In this document: in pieces, positions 1 through 5,108 of the stretch
How positions within the stretch are numbered: position 1 is the stretch's first letter
Layout of the letters: each line of letters starts with the position of its first letter
Assembly (NCBI GenBank): GCA_025351145.1
Contig: JANXWM010000591.1
Coordinates: 1-5,108, forward strand
DNA length: 5,108 nucleotides
Reading direction: 5' to 3'
Origin: Chitinophagaceae bacterium
GTDB lineage: Bacteria > Bacteroidota > Bacteroidia > Chitinophagales > Chitinophagaceae
Translations under genes and position numbers: made by a program
The notes under the pieces: generated by a model
Database searches by the model: none
Told to the model about the DNA's origin: nothing
The model's input: the letters and a program-made list of their open reading frames with translations, nothing else

Positions 1-93
1 AAGCAACCACCGGGGGCCTTCATCTACCAGATAAGGGCAAAAACAAATTGCGGCGATGTTTACCGAAAAGGAACAGTAGTGCTGATAAGGTAA
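1..93 (+). CDS. C-terminal end of a T9SS-sorted surface or secreted protein (partial)
   Basis: Only the last 30 codons are present, in frame 1, ending at TAA 91-93; the start lies left of the window. The peptide has the shape PPGAFIYQIRA, then a short polar stretch with NCGD, then KGTVVLIR at the very end. A Gly/Tyr-rich beta strand followed by a terminal G-x-V-x-L-I-R strand is characteristic of the type B (gliding-motility-associated, CHU_C-like) C-terminal domain. The T9SS recognises this domain to export large proteins across the outer membrane of Bacteroidetes. This family call comes from recognising the motif in a short tail. The catalytic or adhesive part of the protein is not visible, so its function is unknown. 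It converges on the minus-strand glycosyltransferase gene, with 231 bp between their stop codons. Confidence 0.72.
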   Translation, partial: KQPPGAFIYQIRAKTNCGDVYRKGTVVLIR

Positions 94-136
94 TTGAAGT
101 TTTTTTGAAGCCAGCAGAATATCATTGTTCATCGTC

Positions 137-273
137 CCTTGCGTCGCACTCTTGTACGTTCGGATCAAACAGCAGCAATGCGAAGACCGAAACGTAAAAC
201 TTGAATTCTGCATTATTTATTACCCTTCGCATTGCTGCATCTTCTTCCTTCAGTACAAGAGTGCGACGCAAGG
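137..273. repeat. Nested 137-bp imperfect palindrome between convergent genes
   Basis: Two perfect inverted repeats share one symmetry axis at position 205. The outer arms are 21 bp each (137-157 with 253-273, core GCGTCGCACTCTTG). The inner arms are 14 bp each (172-185 with 225-238, GCAGCAATGCGAAG). Between them, both sides have exactly 14 unpaired or weakly paired bases (158-171 and 239-252), including a possible 3-bp helix 162-164 with 246-248. The terminal loop is 186-224. The arms are more GC-rich than the surrounding DNA. As RNA, either strand could fold into a long two-stage hairpin, which could end or stabilise the transcripts arriving from both sides. The structure has no U-tract typical of an intrinsic terminator. 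A dispersed REP-like or MITE-like repeat is an alternative. The rest of the 94-324 interval shows no gene. Confidence 0.85.
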
Positions 274-324
274 AAAGCCTCATAGCATAGTGAATGCCGG
301 GTAAAACTATTGGCTTTTAGAAAA

Positions 325-1239
325 TCAATACCAAACTCTTGCTTCTACTTTTTTTAAATAATCAAGTGTTGATTGCTGTAGTGGTTTTCTTATTTCGTTT
401 GCAGGGATAGATATAATTTTTTTCCAGTTTGAAAAAAAATTCTGAAAGTTAAAACCTGTTTTCTTTAAATATTCAAGGCTCCACATAAATGCAGTAGAAT
501 AAAAATATTTCTTTGGAAGATAGCGCCAGGCTACTTTGCTTTTATTCAGCCACATCATTCTTAATTTTTCCTCTTTCGATTTTCTTCCAAGTGGGGACTC
601 TTTATGAATGACTTCAAAAATATCATTGTATTCAATGGAGTAACCTGCATCTAAAACCCTGTAGCTAAAATCGTACTCTTCCATACCATAAAAAAAATCT
701 TCGGGGTAAGGTCCTGCATCTTCCCAAGCCTGTTTTAATTTAGCATGAGCGCAGCCGGCATAATAAGAAGTTTGAAGCCTGTGTTTGTCCTTATATTTCT
801 CAAACTTTTTATGTGGAAAAGCAGTTATCTGCACCTGCATGGTGGAACTGTAAAGAACTTTAAAGCTGGCTACACCTAATTTTCTTTCTTCAGTATTATT
901 TGAGGCAAAACAGTTCGTAATTTTTTTAAGTGTTTCTTTGTCTTTCAAGTTTACGTCATCATCGACAAAAAAGAAAATATCGCCTTTGGCAAATTGAGCA
1001 GCATAGTTTCTCCCTCTTGAAACACCGAGGTTTTCAGGGGCATCAATTAACTGGAAGGGAATAGATAAATGATCGTTAATAAAGGTACTTACTTTACTAT
1101 AGTCTACTGTAGATTTATTATTGAGGATGATTACATCTTTAAGAAGTTGAGTTTGATTTAAGTCACCAATATCATTCAATAGATCAATAGTGTCATCTAA
1201 CCTGTTGTATGATATGATAATGATACTGATACTTTTCAT
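325..1239 (-). CDS. GT2 family glycosyltransferase
   Basis: This 304-residue protein has a GT-A fold glycosyltransferase family 2 layout and probably moves a sugar from a nucleotide-sugar donor to a growing glycan at the cytoplasmic face of the inner membrane. The N-terminal strand MKSISIIIISYNR (residues 1-13) is the usual nucleotide-binding start. E69-N-L-G-V-S-R-G-R-N78 matches the 'NxGxxxxRN' element before the metal site. F91-V-D-D-D95 is the DxD-type metal/nucleotide-sugar motif. The acceptor-side segment has PEDFFYGMEEYDFSYR (about 179-194), with E187/E188 and D190 as the ED-type catalytic-base region, then V-I-H212. There is no predicted membrane span. The C-terminus (about 220-304) is basic and aromatic. 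The length is normal for the family. The donor and acceptor sugars cannot be read from sequence. A terminator separates it from the upstream lipoprotein gene, so it probably has its own promoter or depends on readthrough. No clear Shine-Dalgarno precedes the ATG. Confidence 0.9.
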   Translation of the reverse strand: MKSISIIIISYNRLDDTIDLLNDIGDLNQTQLLKDVIILNNKSTVDYSKVSTFINDHLSIPFQLIDAPENLGVSRGRNYAAQFAKGDIFFFVDDDVNLKDKETLKKITNCFASNNTEERKLGVASFKVLYSSTMQVQITAFPHKKFEKYKDKHRLQTSYYAGCAHAKLKQAWEDAGPYPEDFFYGMEEYDFSYRVLDAGYSIEYNDIFEVIHKESPLGRKSKEEKLRMMWLNKSKVAWRYLPKKYFYSTAFMWSLEYLKKTGFNFQNFFSNWKKIISIPANEIRKPLQQSTLDYLKKVEARVWY

Positions 1240-1285
1240 AAAGCAAAAATGCAGAAATGTTATAGCATTTCATTTTTCTTTTATA

Positions 1286-1315
1286 AAAAATGCCGCAAAT
1301 ATTTGCGGCATTTTT
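1286..1315. terminator. Bidirectional rho-independent terminator
   Basis: This is a perfect 30-bp palindrome centred between 1300 and 1301, with GC-rich core TGCCGCAAAT and its complement, flanked by A5 on the left and T5 on the right. Transcribed from either strand it gives a stable hairpin (about TGCCGC paired with GCGGCA, extended by A-T pairs) followed by a U-run. On the minus strand it begins 19 nt after the stop codon of the lipoprotein gene at 1335, so it most likely ends that transcript. It lies 46 bp before the start of the glycosyltransferase gene. Confidence 0.88.
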
Positions 1316-1334
1316 AAAGTTGATAAATTATTTG

Positions 1335-2069
1335 CTAATACCAGTTTACACTGGATTTGCCATTTACATTGAAATCTTCCTGCATTTTTAAAACGTTTGT
1401 ATTACTATTATACATTTTAACCCAGTCAACGCTTCCAGAACCCTTAAGCCCGACCATGATAGCTTTAAGCCCTCCAATTTTTGTGCCGCTGTATACAATT
1501 CTTTTTATCGGTACTCCATTCATATATACAGTTAATCTTTTGTTTTTAGCTTCTAATGTCAATTCTGTCCATTCCTGAAAAAGATGAATTAATTCAGGAA
1601 CATTTGTTATTCCTTTTGTGCCAACCTGAAGAGAAGTGTACTGTTGCAAATCTGCAAGGAATTGCACATGACCTGTATCCTTTACGCCATACAACCAAAG
1701 ACTAACATCGTATGGAGCAACTGAACCAGATAACCCAGATGGGTTTTTAAGATATACTACTAGCTTGGTGCTGTCGCCATTAATTTGATGACATTTTGAA
1801 ATTGGCAAAGTAATGGATGTATAAAAATAACTCCACGGGCTCTGTGTAAGTTGTGCAATACCATTGTTTATAAATGTTGAATCTGCAACTATTTGATAGG
1901 GTAGCCCATCTGTAGCATAAGTCCCAGACCAATTCCCATTAACACAGGCAGAAGCTTCGTCTTGTGAATTTGCGGTTACGGATAAATTACTTTTCGCTGC
2001 TTCCTTTTTACATGAGAATAAACTGATAAATAAAAATGCTGCAATTGTTGTTTGAAGTGAAATTTTCAT
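1335..2069 (-). CDS. Lipoprotein with probable concanavalin-like domain
   Basis: The chosen start is the ATG at 2067-2069, giving 244 residues. It opens a textbook lipoprotein signal: MKIS, a hydrophobic stretch, then lipobox L-F-S-C20, followed by KKEAAK. An upstream in-frame ATG at 2130-2132 would add 21 residues in front of the signal and is unlikely. After a polar linker (21-40), the rest looks like an all-beta sandwich. W167-TEL, V181-Y-M-N-G185 and G212-SVDWVKMY220 occupy the places of the 'WhhvA', 'yvNG' and 'iDevriY' strands of LamG/concanavalin-like proteins, and EDF (231-233) follows near the C-terminus. It lacks the LamG_3 hallmark seen in its two upstream neighbours. Two non-lipid cysteines, C42 and C93, could form a disulfide. 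It is probably anchored in the outer membrane or its surface, with glycan binding as a possible role. No catalytic residues were recognised. It lies 193 bp after the neighbouring LamG gene, with its own candidate promoter. Confidence 0.82.
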   Translation of the reverse strand: MKISLQTTIAAFLFISLFSCKKEAAKSNLSVTANSQDEASACVNGNWSGTYATDGLPYQIVADSTFINNGIAQLTQSPWSYFYTSITLPISKCHQINGDSTKLVVYLKNPSGLSGSVAPYDVSLWLYGVKDTGHVQFLADLQQYTSLQVGTKGITNVPELIHLFQEWTELTLEAKNKRLTVYMNGVPIKRIVYSGTKIGGLKAIMVGLKGSGSVDWVKMYNSNTNVLKMQEDFNVNGKSSVNWY

Positions 2070-2095
2070 AAGTAGTATTTTTAAAAGTTTAGAAA
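2063..2095 (-). repeat. Leader repeat, copy A (at the lipoprotein start)
   Basis: Read on the minus strand, this 33-bp unit runs TTTCTAAAC, an A-rich stretch, AATACTACTT, then ATGAAAA. It therefore spans the translation-initiation region and first codons of the lipoprotein gene. It matches copy B 110 bp upstream at 28 of 33 positions without gaps. The A-rich stretch before the ATG replaces a Shine-Dalgarno, as is common in Bacteroidetes. Confidence 0.7.
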
Positions 2096-2152
2096 TTGAA
2101 AATATGAAATAAATATTACAGAAATGCATCATCCCGAAAATATTTTATTTTC

Positions 2153-2179
2153 TTAATGCGAACTGTAGATTGTTTTCAT
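2153..2179 (-). pseudogene. Abortive 8-codon reading frame MKTIYSSH with gene-like leader
   Basis: An ATG at 2177-2179 follows copy B of the leader repeat and opens a frame of only eight codons (MKTIYSSH) before TAA. The first codons, ATGAAAACA, are the same as those of the LamG lipoprotein gene starting at 3060. The most economical reading is the surviving 5' end of a lost paralogous lipoprotein gene whose body has been deleted or overwritten. It could also be a short upstream reading frame in the leader of the 1335-2069 gene, or chance. No further homology to the lipoproteins was visible by eye in the 80 bp that follow. Confidence 0.35.
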
Positions 2180-2205
2180 ACGCAGTATTTTTTAGTGTTT
2201 AGAAA
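2173..2205 (-). repeat. Leader repeat, copy B (upstream of the mini-frame)
   Basis: On the minus strand it runs TTTCTAAAC, an A-rich stretch, AATACTGCGT, then ATGAAAA. It aligns without gaps to copy A (28 of 33 identical) at a spacing of 110 bp. A shorter related pattern (TTAAAAAAC, eight bases, ATGAAAACA) also precedes the LamG gene starting at 3060. The similarity stops soon after the ATG. Confidence 0.65.
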
Positions 2206-2208
2206 GAT

Positions 2209-2216
2209 CAAAAGTA
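2209..2216 (-). promoter_or_regulatory. Candidate Bacteroidetes -7 promoter element
   Basis: The minus strand reads TACTTTTG, an exact match to the Bacteroidetes primary sigma factor -7 consensus TAnnTTTG. It lies in the 193-bp gap before the lipoprotein gene, just upstream of leader copy B. No clear -33 TTG/TTTG element was found at the usual distance, and the motif is short for an AT-rich region. If active it would give that gene a leader of roughly 130 nt. Confidence 0.4.
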
Positions 2217-2262
2217 AAAATGAATTTTGTTTGGTGTTCCGATAATAAGATTTTGAAAAAGG

Positions 2263-3060
2263 TTATCTCACTGAAAGTTTTTTGATTTGAGCGGCTGTTA
2301 AAACTCTTTTATAAATTCTTACTTCATCCATGTTTCCCGTAAAATATTCGGGGTCACTTTGCCACCATACACCTAATCTAATAGGTTCTCCCTGGCAAAT
2401 AGGGCTGGAACTAATAACACTTGTAGCGACTAAATTCCCGTTTAAATACATTTTTTGGGTAGTATTACTAAATGTTATGGCCAAGTGATTCCATGAATAA
2501 TTAATTACTCCTGTATTGCTGTAAATTGTGGGGTTCCATCCACTTCCATCAGAAGCGTTACAGTATCCCGATTTACGTAAATCAAAAGCAACAACTCCAT
2601 CGGACTGCAGTAAAATAGTAAATGATTGATAAAACCCGGGTGAGCCAATTGGTTCGCTATATGACATTTTGCTTACAAGCTGTTGTTGGCTATACGGTGC
2701 AGGATAAAAATCAAGTGAAATAGTCCCTATGGGCATGCCCACGAATGATGATTCCGGAATTTCAATCCATGAATTTGATGCACTGAAAGATACTGCATGG
2801 GAAGCATTTCCAAATCTATCTGCCACGTAGGAAATAGTTCCTTTTAATATACCATTGTTGTTATGACCGCTTTTATCTTTAAAATTACCTGTAAAAGGCA
2901 GATAACATAATAAGCTTGTGTCAACAACAGTGCTGTCTATTTCCATTTGATCATTTGATGACTGATCTATTGATGCAATTGAAGAATTTGAATCTTTTTT
3001 GCAGGAGAAAGATGTAATGAATAGAAAAAATACTAATAGGGTCTTTAGTAATGTTTTCAT
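2263..3060 (-). CDS. LamG-domain lipoprotein
   Basis: The protein has 265 residues. MKTLLKTLLVFFLFITSFSC20 is a complete lipoprotein signal with lipobox S-F-S-C, followed by KKDS and a Ser/Asp-rich linker to about residue 48. From L50 to the end it is one LamG/concanavalin-like jelly roll of the LamG_3 type: LLCYLPFTGNFKDKSG opens it, W190-NHLAI and M204-Y-L-N-G208 form the central strands, and M244-DEVRIYKRVLTAAQI closes it. That ending is the classic C-terminal signature of bacterial LamG_3 domains. C167 and C222 match a pair in the upstream paralogue and may form a disulfide. Such domains typically bind carbohydrate or support adhesion. No hydrolase module is attached, so enzymatic activity is not expected. 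It starts 66 bp after the previous LamG gene, so co-transcription is plausible. No terminator was seen after its stop. Confidence 0.9.
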   Translation of the reverse strand: MKTLLKTLLVFFLFITSFSCKKDSNSSIASIDQSSNDQMEIDSTVVDTSLLCYLPFTGNFKDKSGHNNNGILKGTISYVADRFGNASHAVSFSASNSWIEIPESSFVGMPIGTISLDFYPAPYSQQQLVSKMSYSEPIGSPGFYQSFTILLQSDGVVAFDLRKSGYCNASDGSGWNPTIYSNTGVINYSWNHLAITFSNTTQKMYLNGNLVATSVISSSPICQGEPIRLGVWWQSDPEYFTGNMDEVRIYKRVLTAAQIKKLSVR

Positions 3061-3126
3061 GAGTACAGTTTTTTAATTTTTAAAATATGAATATAGCTAA
3101 ATTATTGATTTACCTCAGATTTTTGG

Positions 3127-3903
3127 CTATTGAAAGTTCTTTGCCAGTTCACCAATCTCATCAGCATTTAAACCTCTGTTATAAAGCCTTACTTCGTCAA
3201 TTTTCCCAATTAGTGACGCTGGATCCTGTTGTATCCAGCCTCCAATTATTAGCTGGGCATCGGGGCAAACATTTGCCGTTTTATCAGGGCTGGTTTTTGA
3301 GGAAATCAATTTTCCGTTTACATAATTTGTCAATACCCCATTACTGAATATGCAAATAATATTATACCAGCTTTCAGGTTGCAATTCAAATGAAGATGTA
3401 TTGTCCGTAGTAGTTGCTGAAGTATTGAATTCGTCGCAGGAAACGGACGCATTAACAACGCCAAAATTTAAGTTATTAGAGCCAATCATATTAGTTCCAA
3501 CAGCAAAAGTTACGCCCTTCCCTGAAGAATTATTAGCCAATGATATGAAATCCTGCCTGCCAAAACTTCTGATCATAACATGGAGTGATACAGAAAAAGC
3601 CGTATCAAACTTAATTGATCCATTATTATTGATGACTATTCTGTCAGGACTTCCGTTACAGTTAAAAGCGCTGCTGCTGTATCCATGTTGGTCGTATGAT
3701 AAACTGCCGCCACCTGTTATTATTCCATTATTTGCATTTCCACTTGCATCATTTGTGTTGCCGTTAAAAGGATACCAGGCTAAAAGCCCTTTTGTGAGAT
3801 CAACATCAGAGGTTGGCTGTGTAATAGAACCACTTTCTTTTTTACATGAAAAAAATATCGACAGGAAAACACATAAGGTTAAGAGTGTTTTTTTGTAGGT
3901 CAT
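3127..3903 (-). CDS. LamG-domain lipoprotein (paralogue of the next gene downstream)
   Basis: The protein has 258 residues. The signal MTYKKTLLTLCVFLSIFFSC ends in lipobox F-F-S-C20 followed by KKES, so lipidation is expected. A short linker (21-38) leads to one LamG_3-type domain: GLLAWYPFNGNTNDASG (39-55) is a very typical opening, W179-YNI and Y194-V-N-G197 lie mid-domain, and I235-DEVRLYNRGLNADEI is the closing signature. C156 and C213 align with C167 and C222 of the downstream paralogue; C82 and C184 have no counterpart there. From the second paired cysteine to the closing Leu, about 17 of 41 residues match, which indicates an old tandem duplication. It follows the FkbM gene by 67 bp with no hairpin between, so it may be read from the same transcript. 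The likely role is a surface-anchored glycan-binding or structural protein; the ligand is unknown. Confidence 0.9.
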   Translation of the reverse strand: MTYKKTLLTLCVFLSIFFSCKKESGSITQPTSDVDLTKGLLAWYPFNGNTNDASGNANNGIITGGGSLSYDQHGYSSSAFNCNGSPDRIVINNNGSIKFDTAFSVSLHVMIRSFGRQDFISLANNSSGKGVTFAVGTNMIGSNNLNFGVVNASVSCDEFNTSATTTDNTSSFELQPESWYNIICIFSNGVLTNYVNGKLISSKTSPDKTANVCPDAQLIIGGWIQQDPASLIGKIDEVRLYNRGLNADEIGELAKNFQ

Positions 3904-3970
3904 ATGATTTAGATTAGGGTAAAAATAGAATTTATAATCGAATATAAACTTAAATACTACACAAAATAAC

Positions 3971-4801
3971 TTAAATACGAAAACAAAAAATATTTAATTG
4001 AACATCATAAGTATCACTTGCACGGTCCCTGTAAAAAGGCGTTAAATAAACAGGCGCCGCTTCCTTAATGTAATATTTAAATCCACCGGCAATTATCATT
4101 TGCAGTAATTCATTGAGTTGAGTGTTTTGACCAAAAGATCCATGATACTCCAAAAAAAGATGATCAATTAAGTGCAGCTTATCTTCAATATCTTTTAGCA
4201 CTTCATATTCAGCACCTTCAATATCCATTTTCAAAAAATCGATTTTACCGGCAATAATATCCCTTAGTCTCGTTGCAGTAACCACTGTTGCATTTTCTTT
4301 AATGGAAGATAAATCTTCAATCTTGCTTCCCATATTTCCGTCACTGGCAAACGATAGTGGCGTATTGTTTATCCACACTGCTTCATTTCGTAGCTCCACG
4401 TTCTTTAAACTGAAAAATTCAATGTTTTTTGAAAGTAATCCGAAATTTCTTTTATCCGGTTCAAAAGCAATAATGTTTGCAGAGGGAAATAATTTCTTAA
4501 AATAAATAACGCTTAGCCCTATATGCGAACCGCAGTCAATAATCAAAGCATTTTCTGGTAATGCAACTTTATAAATTTCATCGATAAAAATTTCTTTAAC
4601 GCCATGTAAAAATTCAGCACTGTTGAAATAAGAAATTTTACCGTCAAGAAAGTTGCTGCTGTGCAAGCCGTTATCCGGTTGGTTTTTAATAAGCTTTAAA
4701 TTAAGTGTGCTTATTCCAACTTTACTGAATGGATTGGCAAACAACTTTTTTATCCTTAGCTGCAAGCCTTTAAATGTATTTATAACTAAATTATTCCGCA
4801 T
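3971..4801 (-). CDS. FkbM family methyltransferase
   Basis: This 276-residue protein is a class I S-adenosylmethionine-dependent methyltransferase of the FkbM type. Motif I is I87-I-D-C-G-S-H-I-G95, the SAM-binding glycine loop. F113-E-P-D116 supplies the acidic residue that normally holds the SAM ribose. D188-FLKMDIEGAE198 is the family's most recognisable motif, and F216-LEYHG follows. Residues 1-60 are a basic N-terminal extension without a signal peptide, so it should be cytoplasmic. FkbM enzymes O-methylate polyketides, glycolipids and glycans. Next to glycosyltransferases, methylation of a sugar in the surface glycan is the likely job, perhaps capping or decorating the chain; this is inferred from context. 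The gene starts 24 bp after the stop of the upstream glycosyltransferase, so they are probably one operon. The region before the ATG has only a weak GAGAAG-like purine run. Confidence 0.92.
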   Translation of the reverse strand: MRNNLVINTFKGLQLRIKKLFANPFSKVGISTLNLKLIKNQPDNGLHSSNFLDGKISYFNSAEFLHGVKEIFIDEIYKVALPENALIIDCGSHIGLSVIYFKKLFPSANIIAFEPDKRNFGLLSKNIEFFSLKNVELRNEAVWINNTPLSFASDGNMGSKIEDLSSIKENATVVTATRLRDIIAGKIDFLKMDIEGAEYEVLKDIEDKLHLIDHLFLEYHGSFGQNTQLNELLQMIIAGGFKYYIKEAAPVYLTPFYRDRASDTYDVQLNIFCFRI

Positions 4802-4825
4802 GTTTACTAAGCATTTACTTCTCTA

Positions 4826-5108
4826 TTATTTTGTATTGACCTTCCCCATCCTCTTCCCCCTGTAATCTAAAATCGCTTTAATGATGTACCGCATGTTTTC
4901 CAGCTTATCAGTTCCGTAGAGCAGGTTATTTTTTATCCTCACCATCATAGACTTTCGCTGGTTATCAATAGCTGGTTTAAAGTGCCGGTAATATCTTTCT
5001 TTAACATACAAATGGTTCCTCAGCATATAATAAATTCTTACCGGCGAGTGCTTTGATCTTTCCGTAACTTTTAATGTGGCAACTGATCTGCCTTTAAAAG
5101 TTTCGCCG
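4826..5108 (-). CDS. C-terminal part of a GT2 (rhamnosyltransferase-like) glycosyltransferase
   Basis: The frame stays open to the window edge (about 94 codons visible), so the ATG at 5024-5026 is an internal methionine and the true start lies beyond 5108. The visible peptide begins GETFKGRSVATLK, continues HSPVRIYYMLRNHLYVKERY, and ends with KAILDYRGKRMGKVNTK. The 'SPxRxYYxxRN' block and the late 'K-A-x-x-D-x-x-x-G-(K/R)-x-G' block are typical of the C-terminal tail of GT2 enzymes of the rhamnosyltransferase (RfbF/WbbL-like) group. The GT-A catalytic domain, with its DxD motif, is outside the window, so activity and donor cannot be judged. It lies directly upstream of the FkbM methyltransferase with a 24-bp gap and is probably co-transcribed with it in a surface-polysaccharide cluster. 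Confidence 0.78.
   Translation of the reverse strand, partial: GETFKGRSVATLKVTERSKHSPVRIYYMLRNHLYVKERYYRHFKPAIDNQRKSMMVRIKNNLLYGTDKLENMRYIIKAILDYRGKRMGKVNTK

Noticed and set aside
1243..1250. CATTTTTG on the minus strand as a -7 element for the glycosyltransferase gene
   Set aside because: It mismatches the first consensus base and ends 3 bp from the ATG, so transcription would start at or inside the coding sequence.
1254..1271. A 6-bp inverted repeat (GAAATG / CATTTC) before the glycosyltransferase start
   Set aside because: It is short and AT-rich with a 6-nt loop, and is easily expected by chance in this base composition. No operator family was recognised.
2070..2132. A 21-residue N-terminal extension of the third lipoprotein, starting at the ATG 2130-2132
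   Set aside because: It would bury the lipoprotein signal peptide and lipobox inside the protein. The ATG at 2067-2069 gives a standard signal with Cys at position 20, as in both neighbours.
3350..3898. A 182-codon plus-strand open frame
   Set aside because: It lies wholly antisense to a LamG lipoprotein gene that has a signal peptide and recognisable domain motifs. The plus-strand translation shows no family motif or leader, so it is a shadow frame.
3962..3969. A TTATTTTG promoter-like element on the minus strand before the first LamG gene
   Set aside because: It mismatches the TAnnTTTG consensus at a key base, and the possible upstream TTTG is only 14 bp away, which is too close. Co-transcription with the FkbM gene is as likely.
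4826..5026. A stand-alone 66-residue protein starting at 5026
   Set aside because: The frame continues upstream without a stop to the window edge, and the extra residues complete a glycosyltransferase C-terminal motif, so this is the tail of a larger gene.

Overview
The window looks like an AT-rich chromosomal segment from a Bacteroidetes bacterium, plausibly Chitinophagaceae or a close relative; the family is a guess. Three signs support the phylum. A plus-strand gene ends in what looks like a type IX secretion (T9SS) type B sorting tail. Three proteins begin with lipoprotein signal peptides ending in the same SCKK(E/D) pattern. Start codons are preceded by A/T-rich leaders without clear Shine-Dalgarno sequences.

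Layout, left to right. Positions 1-93 hold the last 30 codons of the secreted or cell-surface protein gene on the plus strand. Positions 94-324 contain no gene but hold a nested 137-bp imperfect palindrome between two convergent genes. All remaining genes are on the minus strand, so they are transcribed from right to left. In that order they are: the C-terminal part of a GT2 glycosyltransferase (4826-5108, cut by the window edge), an FkbM-type methyltransferase (3971-4801), two related LamG-domain lipoproteins (3127-3903 and 2263-3060), a third lipoprotein with a probable concanavalin-like fold (1335-2069), a strong palindromic terminator (1286-1315), and a complete GT2 glycosyltransferase (325-1239).

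The two glycosyltransferases and the sugar- or lipid-modifying type of methyltransferase suggest the end of a surface-polysaccharide (capsule, exopolysaccharide or O-antigen-like) gene cluster. The three lipoproteins carry jelly-roll folds that often bind carbohydrate, so they may be envelope-anchored proteins that contact the glycan made by the neighbouring enzymes. That link rests on gene order and fold only. No catalytic residues were recognised in the lipoproteins.

The less ordinary features are the nested palindrome at 137-273, a duplicated 33-bp leader that places an abortive 8-codon reading frame upstream of the third lipoprotein, and a cysteine pair conserved at matching positions in the two LamG paralogues. 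I found no CRISPR array, tRNA, rRNA, transposase or defence system. All other long reading frames in the window lie antisense to these genes and look like shadows.
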